A stretch of DNA of 64,000 bases from Eretmocerus hayati (Eukaryota > Arthropoda > Insecta > Hymenoptera > Aphelinidae): the NCBI GenBank assembly GCA_029851415.1, contig CM056741.1:70794282-70858281 (forward strand), given 5' to 3'. Positions 1-12,700 of the stretch are shown here, in pieces (the first letter of the stretch is position 1; each line of letters begins with the position of its first letter). The notes under the pieces were generated by a model. The model was not told the DNA's origin. It worked only from the letters and a program-made list of their open reading frames with translations, and ran no database searches. A program made the position numbers and the translations under genes.

Positions 1-718
1 AATATTCCGCCAAGGTGAACCTGGCAAAATATTCTCCGCCATTTTTTTTCATCTAGTTGTCAGATCTAGCGTCGAAACCTATCATATCAATTTTCCAATA
101 TTAGAACAGAATGAGTGGTTTCACTTTTCATGATGGCAGCCATCCAGAACAGGAAACGATCCCTTGTCTACGTTAAATGCGTCATTGAAAGATTGTATAC
201 CAACATGTCCGAACTTACTTTCCCGTTGACAATGTAAGTCGGATCATTTTCAGAGAGGTCCCACTGTAACTGACTAGTTCTCCAGTTCTTGCATTCATCA
301 TAAGCAAAGGTTTCGTTAGGCATTGGCTATTCAACACCTTCAAGAAATCGAATCAATTGTCGGATGAAAAAATTGACTCGATTCGAGTGAGAAATGGCGC
401 GACACAGTAAGTTTTACTATAGGTTTTGAGGATATGCAAATGTTTAGTAAATCATTTCTATCATAAATATAGACATCTCAATGAAAACTTCTAATTCTAC
501 ACATTTAGCCAAACCAAGTTACGCATCAATGTCCGATCAAATAATGATTGTGTTTTACGTGTACTTATCCCAGAACAGCCATTCTGAGAGTAACTACTGC
601 ACTCTTCGCTCAATTTAATAAACTACCAGCAGGTTCAAAATAGTTCGTGTTGAGGAGACTATAATAAGTTGAATCATTTAGACTAATGAATGTAATCCGC
701 CTTGTGTCTGCATTTCAG
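1..718. other. Intron or upstream sequence of the Rh gene
   Basis: No exon of the Rh gene could be placed here. An open stretch at about 280-400 ends in a good donor (GTAAGT at 401), but its phase does not fit the 719 exon and its translation does not resemble the Rh amino terminus. Nothing else is seen. Confidence 0.4.
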
Positions 719-3700
719 TGTACCAAGATGTTCACGTGATGATATGGATTGGTTTCGGGTTTTTAATGACATTCTTGAAAAAATATAGTCAGAGCGCTGT
801 GGGGCTGACTTTTCTGGTTGGTGCAATATTTGTGCAAGTTGCCATTCTTTGTGATGGAATCTACAACATGGGAAATAATCACAAGGCTATGCTCTCCCTC
901 GAATCGTAAGTAGAATCTATTCTTTACAAATATCACGGGGTTTGCTTTATTGCTGAGAATAAAAATTATATCTCGACTATCTATCGTGCATGGATTTCAA
1001 TTGTAAACTCCTTCCTCTTTATTATCTTCAATTATGAGAGGAATTGATGAGTACTTAAATTGAAAATAATAGAGTTTATAATTGCCTGACTTGTATTTGT
1101 TTTTTTTCTTTTCTTAGTCTTCTGAGTGCAGACGTAGCTGTGGCGGCTCCTCTCATATCAATGGGAGCAGTTCTAGGTAAAATATCGTATATGCAGCTAA
1201 TTAGTATGGGCATCATAGAATTGTTTGTATACACCGCCAACAAGAGGATAGGTGAAAGCTATTTTGCGGTAAAGTATCTATTTTCACGAAAATTTGTCTG
1301 CATTCAAACCTTTTTTTTCTTGACTCGGGATTCCGATCATATTATTCAATTATATTGCATTTGATAGGATCTTGCGTTTTGCACCTCCGAAACCTCGTTT
1401 TAAGGGATTTCTGACCAGTAGCTTAATATTATGGTCAAATTCAAAATAGTTAGAAGAAATTAAGTGAAGTTGTAACAAATGTAAAGGAACTCTTCTCGTC
1501 ACTAAAGGCCGATTCCAAGCAAGATCAGGCAGCAAAAAACGTCCAGATAATAGATCTTTCTGGCGATGAGATATACCTTTCTCAAGACAAATTCAGGGAT
1601 ATTTCTTCGTTTTATCTCCTGGCGGAACTACGCCTATTTCAAAATTGAAAGTTGAAGCCCTATTTTCCGATGTTTAATCAGTGAAAATTCAATGATTTCT
1701 ATGCAATTATGAATGTTCATGTGAATCTTGTTGGATATTAATTCATGAGTGAATAATGCATGCAAGCATTGCTCCACTTATGAACAAAATTTCCCTAGGT
1801 GCCTCAGCTCATTTTGAAGCTTGCATCAAGTTACAAGTTAAGCCAAAATACGCATGATTCGAGCGACTCCGAGTTCATTTATCACAGGTCTAATAAGTGC
1901 TGAAGCACAACCTGCCGTGATCGTATCAAAACGCTACCCTCCGCGAATGTAATGATGGAAGAGAGATACCAAGAGGATTTTTACTTATATGAAGTCACAA
2001 GAAGTAGATGTATCCGATCAAATGTCTTCTTTCTACCCCTCAAGTGAGAGTCTGAAATGGTATCGGAAGGTAGCGGTTGTAATCATGACCAGAGTTGCTG
2101 TAGTCAATGCGTTGCGTATGTATTCGACGCATGTCAGTACAGAATATCGGTATTCGGGCATTCCATCCCAGAGAGCGAGAGTATACTGTATACAAACGCG
2201 TGATCTTGCACCTATAGAAGTCAAACCTCGTGGAATGTTATCAGTTTGACATCTATTTATAAGGTCGGAAATCCAACACTCAGACGCGAAAAAAAGTTTT
2301 TCCATACTTTTATCGAAATGCACTATTCTCCACCCTTGTAACAAAATGTACTATTTTCCAGAAAACATTTTATCCCTGCCATACCAAGCTTTTAGCTAAA
2401 AGCCCCGAGGGCACATTTTAAGGATGCTTTCTATATAGAACATCATATTATCAAGTACCACAATAATATTTCGCAGTAGAATTGACGAAAGTTTTTTTCA
2501 TAATTCGTCTTTCATCAATTGTCGTGAAAAACGATCTCTTTCCCGAAAACAGTCACAAATTCTACCGAATTCGTGTGAATATTCATGTGTCATCTACTTA
2601 TCAACAATATCCAACAAGATTCGTCTTCAAGGTTCGTATTCAAGGTTGCCCTGAAATTATTGCATTTCTACTGATCTAGCTGCGAAGCCGGAAGATCGCA
2701 GTTCCGTGGCTGTGTGCGGCGCGGCGCAGGCGGGGCCCAATGGTGCATGTGTCCCGCGCTAAAGTCAATTTTACATGGCAGGTCACGTTCACTGATTATT
2801 CTCTAAGTTACTCTCTCAGCATCAATCAGCTATTATATAGCTGAAATATCAGCTATTACTCTCATGGGTCGTCAAACTGCTGATCAAATCAGCAAACACT
2901 AAAATCACGCTTCAATCGATAATTCTAGTAGAAAAACTCCACAAATTCGGGTTTCAATATCGACATGAACACATTAGCGACCTTTCCAGACCAAGTCGCG
3001 ACAAACTAAGATTTACTCATTTCGTGCCACGAGAGGCCCTATATAGCTGATTATAATGATATTATGATGGATTATAATGGCTGATTATAATGGACTGATA
3101 TATAGCTGATTATAATCAGCGATTTATCAGTGATTGTAGCTGACAATCAACTAATATAGCTGAAATTCAGCTACAGTATAGCTATTCGTGTCAGTAAAAA
3201 ACCGTCGACTGAAGTATCAGCTTATAATAGGTGATTCAGTCAGCTAACATAGCTGGAATCTCAGCTAATATAGCTAATTTTTTAGCTAAACGATATTCGT
3301 GTTGTACCGTATGCAGTATACAGTGTCACTATGCACTGTTACTCTATGCAAATACTCAAATTACTCCAGGACTTATTCTCGACTAATATTTTTATCACAG
3401 TAACAATCAATTTAGAGGTCCCAAATGAATCGTATTTCAAGCACTACTTTCTAAATCGATAATGGAGTTTCCTGAATGGTCATGATATGAAGATACAGAT
3501 TACTATGGTTTCTGGCCTGAAGTATATGTCCCCAATGTGGGCCACGCTCCACAGAGCTACATGCCTCGAATGTGGGCTACCCCCCATATTACAACATGCC
3601 CCGAATGTGGACCACCCTTGTCCCGGATGTGGGACATCCTCCATATTACAACATGCCCTAAATGTAGGCCACCTTTTTTAATACTATATGTCCCGAATGT

Positions 3701-6700
3701 GGGCCACCTTCTATAACACTATATGCCCCGAATGTGGGCCACCCTTGGGGCCACCCTCTATAACATAACAGGTCACGAATGTGGGCCAGCTTTTATAAGA
3801 CTATATGCTCGGAATGTGGTTCACCTTTGTCCCGAATGTGGGCCACCTTCTATAACACTATATGCACTGAATATGGGCCGCCGTTTCCCCGAATGTGGGC
3901 CACCCTCTGTAACATAACATGCCCCGAATGTGGGCCACCCTTGTCCCGGATGTGGGCCACCTCTTATCACACTATATGCCCCGAATGTGGGCCACCCTTG
4001 CGCCGAATGTGAGCCACCTTCTATAAGATTACATGCCCCGAATGTGGGCCACCCTTGCCCCGAATGTGGGCCATCTTCTATAAGACTATATGCCCCGAAT
4101 GTGGGCCACCCTCTATAACATAACAGGTCACGAATGTGGGCCAGCCTTTGTAAGACTATATGCTCCGAATGTGGTTCACCTTTGTCCCGAATGTGGGCCA
4201 CCTTCTATAACACTATATGCACTGAATATGGGCCGCCGTTTCCCCGAATGTGGGCCACCCTCTGTAACATAACATGCCCCGAATGTGGGCCACCCTTGTC
4301 CCGGATGTGGGCCACCTCTTATCACACTATATGCCCCGAATGTGGGCCACCCTTGCGCCGAATGTGAGCCACCTTCTATAAGATTACATGCCCCGAATGT
4401 GGGCCACCTATTATAACACTATATGCCCCGAATGTGGGCCACCCTTGCCCCGAATGTGGGCCATCTTCTATAAGACTATATGCCCCGAATGTGGGCCACC
4501 CTCTATAACATAACAGGTCACGAATGTGGGCCAGCTTTTATAAGACTATATGCTCCGAATGTGGTTCACCTTTGTCCCGAATGTGGGCCACCTTCTATAA
4601 CACTATATGCACTGAATATGGGCCACCGTTTCCCCGAATGTGGGCCACCCTTGTCCCGGATGTGGGCCAACCTCCATATTACAACATGCCCTAAATGTAG
4701 GCCACCTTCTTTAATACTATATGTCCCGAATTTGGGCCACCCTTGTCCCGAATGTGGGCCAACTTCTATTACACTATATATGCCCCGAATGTGGGCCACC
4801 CTCTTTAACACTTACATGTCCCTAGTGTGGGCCACACTTGCCCCGAATGTGGGCCACCCTCTATAACATAACATGCCCCGAATGTGGGCCACCCTTGTCC
4901 CGGATGTGGGCCAACCTCCATATTACAACATGCCCTAAATGTAGGCCACCTTTTTTAATACTATATGTTCCGAATGTGGGCCACCTTCTATAACACTATA
5001 TGCCCCGAATGTGGGCCAGCCTCTATAACATAACATGCCCCGAATGTGGGCCACTCTCCATAGAGCTATCGAAGGTGGCCCACATTTGGGGCATAGGTGG
5101 CCCACATTCGAGACATTACAGTGACTCGAAAATTGTATATTAAAATAAATCTCACTGCACAATATGAACGACTATGAATACCAGTGCCAAAAATTCATCA
5201 CGAGATGCAGAAAAATCGAAGAATTACACCCCTAGGAAGCGCACATCATTGCATATCACATCCCGTAATAGCTGATTCAATCAGTGAAAATCCGTTCATG
5301 TTAGCTGACAAAATCAGCTATCACCAGCTGATTCGCAGCTATCCTATCGCTGATTGGCGCTGAGAGAGTACAAGAAGGATGGGCAACTCAGCATGAGTTA
5401 CGGGCGACTGAACAATTTCATTTCATTTCATTCTATTCTAATTCGGACTACCTCTTGCGGATCATCCTTGAAATCCTATGATCTTGTTCACAAGACTTCA
5501 TAAAGATCACCTTCCACAAATAAAAAGAATCGTCATCGTTTGATTTATCTCCGCAAAATTTTTCCTTAAAAAACCGAGCTTAGTGAACTGTATCGAATTG
5601 ATTTGGTAGCAAAACTTATGCTGCATTTCCTGGGCAGTTTGCTTGCTTTCATTCTAAACCGATAAAAAGGAATAGCATGAGATACGAGCTCCAAGAAAAG
5701 TTACTTTTCCACAGGGACAAGCAACAGTGGAATACGTTGATTCATTTCGCAGAAAAAATTGATTTGAAAACGAAAAATTATCCGACTCTCAGGAAGAACC
5801 CATACTAATGTGAAATTTTCGCCCTTGAATGATTCGATGAGTGGTAAAAAATTTTTTAGGCTGTTGACGACGGAGGAAGTGTGAACGTGCACGCGTTCGG
5901 CGCTTATTTTGGCTTAGCAGTGAGCTTCATACTTGGAATGAAAGAGAAACCAAAGGACAACAGCCTCGAACGTTCTTCATATCAATCTGACATCTTTGCA
6001 ATGATAGGTAAATTATTCACGGATCGCATTTTGGATATTGGTTAGCACCGACAAAAAATTTCTGCATCTCATGGACGGATAGGTGTTATGAAATAAATAA
6101 TCTATCCTGTGAGAAATTGGATCGTTACCGGTTCAAAGTGATGTTTGTAAGCCCGCTTGACTTTCCGACTGGGTATTTTCGAGTCAAGCTTCTCGTGAAG
6201 GACATTCTCCAAAGTTTCTCAACCCACAATTTTCAATCGCAGTCTTTTACATGACTCTACATCTCCACAAACAGTGCTTGATCAGACCTTATTTGCAAAC
6301 AAGTAGTAGAAGAATTTCCGCAGAATCATCACAGAATATAATCGTTATCTACAATATTCTTTGGCAACATTACTCCAGCCATTGAGACGAAGAATGCTCT
6401 GATCTAAAATATAGAAACTTGAAACTTTTCATCGAAAAATTCTTCCAGATCGGTCAAATTGTTTACGCTTCTTCGGGAGGTCGTGGCTCTCCATTAGGTC
6501 GCAACTTTCAACTTTCCTCAGTTGCGCAGCTAAAAAAAATTATGAGTCAAACGCTTTCCCATCAGAACGTCTTTGATCTATACACCTTTTTCGACTAGAC
6601 TGGTGATCCGCACCTATTCTGCTGCTGTGCGATATTTTCTCGAATCGAATCGTTTCTCGCTCGAAATATCGTACCCCCCGTTCCTCGCCGCTAGCCAACG

Positions 6701-9700
6701 AACGACGATCGATGTATGTGATGTATATCGTACTGCCTCGCTACCGCGCCGCGTGATGTCGAACTATGTATGGCTATACAGCTATATATATATATATATA
6801 TATGTGTGTATATTCACATTGGTCTCTCGACGAGGCGATATATATTTTGTGCGCTCGTTGTTACCGCACCGCAAGCATATATATATATATATATATTGGA
6901 TTGGATGCCACTACGGATTAGACGCATTCGTTCGCGACGCAAACATCACGGACATGTGAAAATCGTTTTCCTTTTTTCCCAGTATTCCAAGGATGAAACA
7001 ATCCGAGCTTGCAAATATAGAAAGTGTATCTGTCAGATATATTACTCGTGAGTTCTTACCGGAGTGAGAATTCTCGGCTAATACCGACAATTGCTACGTA
7101 TACGTCATTCTTTTTATTATCACCAGGTTTTTGGTCGATGGTCAGGGATTTTTCCGAGTTTTCTGTAACTTTAGGTACATGTTGAACATGATGAAAGATG
7201 ATGAAAAGCATAGTTCATAGGTCCCAAAATTCATCCGTGCGGGCTTGACGCGCTATTTTCGTTTTTAAAATTTGTAAAAAAATCGACTTTTTCATTTTGT
7301 GATTGATTTTTTACGGATGTAAGACCTATTGAAAAATTCCTTCCAAACACACATTTCGACGTAAAAAAAGCTGAATTTTACGAAAAAAATACTTTCAAAT
7401 CTGAAAAGGGTCAACATAACCTCAAAAAAGTAGTTTTTCTGCATGAAAACGTTTTTTGGCCCTTCAGTCAAATTTTATCTCAAATTCAATATTTTTATCG
7501 GATTCCTCGTCAAATTTTACGTCCAAAACCATTCGTGAAAAGCTGGGACTAAGATGGGATTGGCCGCTATGACTGCAACCTTAGAAACAGGGTCATAAAA
7601 ATAGTGGTGAATTACGTGGTTTTGGAGGGAGACTTATTCCACTGGACAACGAAACTGTGGGTTAGGGATAGTGCATTGACCGGACAATGACTTTTTTGTG
7701 TATTGGGCCGACGTCCGATCACTTCCTTTTGACGCATTTGGACACAGGCAAGCCCTTACGAAAATGAACAACCTCGGGTCAGTACTCCCATGGGCCTGGG
7801 ATCTTCCTCTAGAAGCACTGGTGTCTCATTTTCTTATCTCTTATCGTCATTGAAAGAGCCGAATTTCTTAGTGATGGTTCCAAAAGCGTAGTTGTGAGAG
7901 CGATCGGCACTGAGCTTGCAAAGAAATTTGATTTTGCATCATGTTTTCAGGCATCTTCTCTAAAGAAAAATCAACTGCGTCCGTGATACGCCAAACTCAA
8001 CTAAGCTATGCACTTCCTCCTTAGGAACAATGCCAATGGTGGAGAAAGCCTATATAGCTTCATCACAGAATTTCGGTTACAAAATCACTATGAATGGTTG
8101 TGATCTATCAACTGGGGTTCTTTTCATTAACAGTCATCCGGCCTTCGGTTCGATCTCCCCGCCACTCGGTACAAGTGAACGTCATTTGGGCAAATCTCGT
8201 AGATGAAGATAGCCTTCCACAATTGAGATATCTGCAACTAATCTTAACCTCATTCTACGGTTGATCAACAATTCTGTTTGTTGAGTGGGGATCAGTCCCA
8301 ATTCATCGTTTGGATTCTCTGGTCGATTAAAGTCTCTGCATTGCGATTTTTCCTATACACCCTTAGATTGCCTCTGAATGCATGACGTAAAGCTACGTGC
8401 TATGTGATCCCCAAAAACTATACTTCGCACCAGGCCGCTTGAGTAAACTCTTCTTGAGTGGATTTCCAAATAGACGCTTGTTGACCTCAATGTTGGAAAT
8501 ATATCCTTAGTCACGATATCCTGAATGAGATCTCTTTGCGAAGAACAGTCTCGACTGTCAATGAGATTTTATGAAAGTCATCCTAAATTAGCGAGGAATT
8601 TTGTTTACTGCGAGAAAAAGTCGAGGGCAGTCATTAAAAATCCAAAGAATTCTCACTTTACACCGTTGTGATCTGGAGAATTTTTCCACCTTTTTTCTAG
8701 CTCAAACCGGCATAAGTCCGTGGTTTTTTTAACGTTTTTTGATCTCAAAGGTGGAAACTCATAGTTTCTCGACATTTTCCTACTTCAAACGGTAAAAATT
8801 CATCATATCAACTACTTCTCCCGATCTAAAATATTGAATGTGAATTTTTTTCAGAAATGGTGGACTTATACCGTTCTGATCCGGAAAAAAAGTCGAGAAA
8901 TTTTCCGGATCAGAACGGTATAAGTCCATTTTTTATTGCAAAATGACATGTAAAAAGTGTAAACAATTGAAAATCAATACGCCCCACGCGGAAAATGGCA
9001 TGAAAATACACTCACTACACGATAGAATAAGAATATTTACTTCAGATGATAACTCGAATTTTCCATATCACAAAAACTTTGAGGCGCATTTTCCAGAAAT
9101 GGAAAAAATGGACTTATACCGTTCTGATCCGGAGCCGCCCATATATTACTCGTGAGTTCTTACCGGAATGAGAATTCTCGGCTAATACCGACAATTCTAC
9201 GTATACGTCATTCTTTTTATTATCACCAGGTTTTTGGTCGATGGTCAGGGATTTTTCTGTAACCTTAAGTACATGTTGAACATGATGAAAGATGATGAAA
9301 AGCATAGTTCATAGGTCCCAAAATTCATCCGTGCGGGCTTGACGCGCTATTTTCGTTTTTAAAATTTGTAAAAAAATCGACTTTTTCATTTTTTGATTGA
9401 TTTTTTACGGATGTAAGACCCATTGAAAAATTCCTTCCAAACACACATTTCGACGTAAAAAAAGCTGAAGTTTACGAAAAAAATACAAATCTGAAAAGGG
9501 TCAACATAACCTCAAAAAAGTAGTTTTTCTGCATAAAAACGTTTTTTTGGCCCTTCAGTCAAATTTTATCTCAAATTCAATATTTTTATCGGATTCCTCG
9601 TCAAATTTTACGTCCAAAACCATTCGTGAAAAGCTCGGATGGGATTGGCCGCTATGATTTCAACCTTAGAAACAGGGCCATAAATATAGTGCTAATAATT

Positions 9701-12700
9701 GCGTGGTTTTGGAGGGAGACTTATTGCACTGGACAACGAAACTGTGGGTTAGGGATAGTGCATTGACCGGACAATGACTTTTTTGTGTATTTTTTTACCT
9801 CAGAAACCGAATCCGAAACCAGTTTTGCACCTAGCCATCAGGAGTTTTTTCAAATCGCTAAATAGTGAGCTTCTACAAAACTGCGTTTTCAGCGTTTTTT
9901 GCAGATTTCGTAGATATATGAATTAGATGGTGCAACGTTGCAGCGAGCTTTGATCGTACTCGAATTATGATTTCTCACGTATTTTGGCCTGCTGAACACG
10001 ACGACAGTACTCTAAGAAAGCTAGGATGCGTTCGAGACCAGTCGTAAGATGATTCTTCGAGTTGCTATCAGCAAAATTTGCCTGATTTTGCAATAAATCT
10101 ACAAACGCTCACGAACTCGACCAGGAACATACTTCCACAACTCACGAGGGCGTATTTTCTTTGTTTTCATGTATACAACGAGGAAGAAATATTTGCAATA
10201 TCCCAAACATAGACTAGGCCATCGTATAGATTTCACAACAAAAAAGGTTGAAGCATTTTTTTGGTGAGATCATGCCTCCTAATGGTGAGTCAAATTTTGA
10301 GTTCTCTTGTCTAACGTATGTACCTTTGAGATTATCCAAATGATCCCCTTTCAATCACACCTAAATGGTGTATGTAACTTCGGATGCTTGGATCCAGTTG
10401 CTTTCGGAATGGAACTATTGAAGTGCTTACATAAGCTTGGGATGGAATACAATGTAAACATGATTGACAAGATCTTAATGATATATCGAGGTTCACTTGA
10501 TATTACCAAACAGTTTCCGACGGACGTAGGGAAAAGAACTCACGATTTGACTCATCACGAGGAGGCTTGAGCCTTTTCCAGATAATGCTCAGAACGCGTC
10601 TTCCAGAATAGTACATGCATACTGGTCCCATCCGTTCTTGGGCTATTGAAAATAACTTTCCCTCGTCGTATACACGAAAACGAAGAAAATACGCCCTCAT
10701 GAGTTGTGAAAAGATGTTTCTGATCGAATTCGTGAGCGTTTGGAGATTTATTGCAAAATCAGGCAAATTTTGCTGGTAGCAACTCGAAGAATCATCTTAC
10801 GACTGGTCTCGAACGCATCCTAGCTTTCTAAGAGTACTGCCGTCGTGTTCAGCAGGCCAAAATACGTGAGAAATCATAATTCGAGTACGCTCAAAGCCTG
10901 CTGCAACGTTGCACCATCTAAATCATATATCTACAAAATCTGCAAAAAACGCTGAATACGCAGTTTTGCAGAACCTCACTATTTCGCGATTCCAAAAAAA
11001 TCCTGATGGCTAAGTGCAAAACTGGCTTCGTATTGGGTTTCTACGTCAAAAAATACACAAAAAAGTCATTGTCCGGTCAATGCACTATCCCTAACCCACA
11101 GTTTCGTTGTCCAGTGCAATAAGTCTCCCTCCAAAACCACGCAATTATTAGCACTATATTTATGGCCCTGTTTCTAAGGTTGAAATCATAGCGGCCAATC
11201 CCATCCGAGCTTTTCACGAATGGTTTTGGACGTAAAATTTGACGAGGAATCCGATAAAAATATTGAATTTGAGATAAAATTTGACTGAAGGGCCAAAAAA
11301 ACGTTTTTATGCAGAAAAACTACTTTTTTGAGGTTATGTTGACCCTTTCCAGATTCGAAAGTATTTTTTTTCGTAAAATTCAGCTTTTTTACGTCGGAAT
11401 ATGTGTTTGAAAGGAATTTTTCAATGGGTCTTACATCCGTAAAAAATCAATCAAAAAATGAAAAAGTCGATTTTTTTGCAAATTTTAAAAACGAAAATAG
11501 CGCGTCAAGCCCGCACGGATGAATTTTGAGACCTATAAACTATGCTTTTCATCTTCTTTCATCATGTATAACATGTACCTACAGTTACAGAAAAATCCCT
11601 ATCGACCAAAAACCTGGTGATAATAAAAAGAATGACTCGTATGAATATGAATTTCAATCAGTATGTCAATTAGGAGTGCCCAAAACCACGGAAAATGTTC
11701 ATATTCCGATCTTTCTTGCACATCCGGATGCTATTTATCATATCAATAACTAGCTCACTTGCAAAATATCACAAAATTCAGTTCATCATTAATCAATAAC
11801 ACTCGGAGGTCAACCTAATCATTCCTAAAACAATGTAGGTCACGCTAATCATTCAAACATTACAGAATATCAAGAATCGGTGGAAGACTGAACAGTAGAT
11901 CAAGCCGTACATCGTTATATCACAAGCTGTTACGAGAAAGCCGAGGGAACTAGCACTTTTGATCACTACGTTGAGCTTTTTTTGAAAAAAAGATAGAGAC
12001 AATCTTCATATTGGATAATAAGATCGAGTTGTATGGGGTCAAGCTTCATGCACTGTTTCGCTGGAAAACTATGATATCTCTGACGTTTAAGCAATCAATT
12101 GTTGATGAGAGCCAGGTCAGTTAAGGACAGGTGAATCGACCAGTATTACCAATCTGAGTCCAAATTTTCTTTAGTCCCACAAATTTAACTCGCATACCGG
12201 AATCCAAAGTGAAGATACTCGAATGTTTCAATTTTCAATGTTTTACAATATATATTCTTTAAAGGTACGTGGAATATTTGCATGGACAAATACCTGTCAT
12301 GAATCAAAGGTTATAAATATTTCCGCGTTTGGTGTGAATATCTCTTTTCTAATTGTTACTCTGGAGAGCACACTGACTCACGTGAACACTGTAAATCATT
12401 ATTCGTTTCGAACGATATTCCTAGCCGGACATGTAGAAAAAGTGCTGAAATTCATTACAGGCCTTATTGAATGTTGAGACATACTAGGAAATTGGATAAA
12501 AAATATATACTACTCCGCGGAATATCATCCTTAGGCCTTAGGTCATGAGATCGCGAGATGGGAAGATGTTCATGACCAAAGGTGGAATGCTGGCGTTATC
12601 ACAATGAGGGGAATGGGCAAATTCATTTTCTTCCATGGCACCAGCAATAAATCAATAAAAAATTTTGATAGACATACTCAATCTAATACAAGTTCGTTAC

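Noticed and set aside
206..401. Exon-like stretches (MSELTFPLT with a donor at about 236, and about 280-400 ending in GTAAGT) as the first Rh exons
   Set aside because: The phase does not join to the 719 exon and the translation lacks the usual first Rh transmembrane segment.
3487..5162. Many Cys-Pro-rich open frames on both strands resembling zinc-knuckle proteins
   Set aside because: They follow the minisatellite unit, which lacks stops in several frames; the same block is open on both strands, and there are no splice or start signals of note.
6573..7051. Open frames of 128 and 93 residues with Tyr-Ile repeats
   Set aside because: They run through two TA microsatellites, which translate as YIYIYI; no family similarity.
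8110..8170. GGTTCGATCTCC resembling a tRNA B box
   Set aside because: No A box at the right distance and no cloverleaf stems.
10307..10570. 87-residue frame in the loop of the giant palindrome, as a possible transposase
   Set aside because: Too short, with no DDE-like or other recognisable motif.
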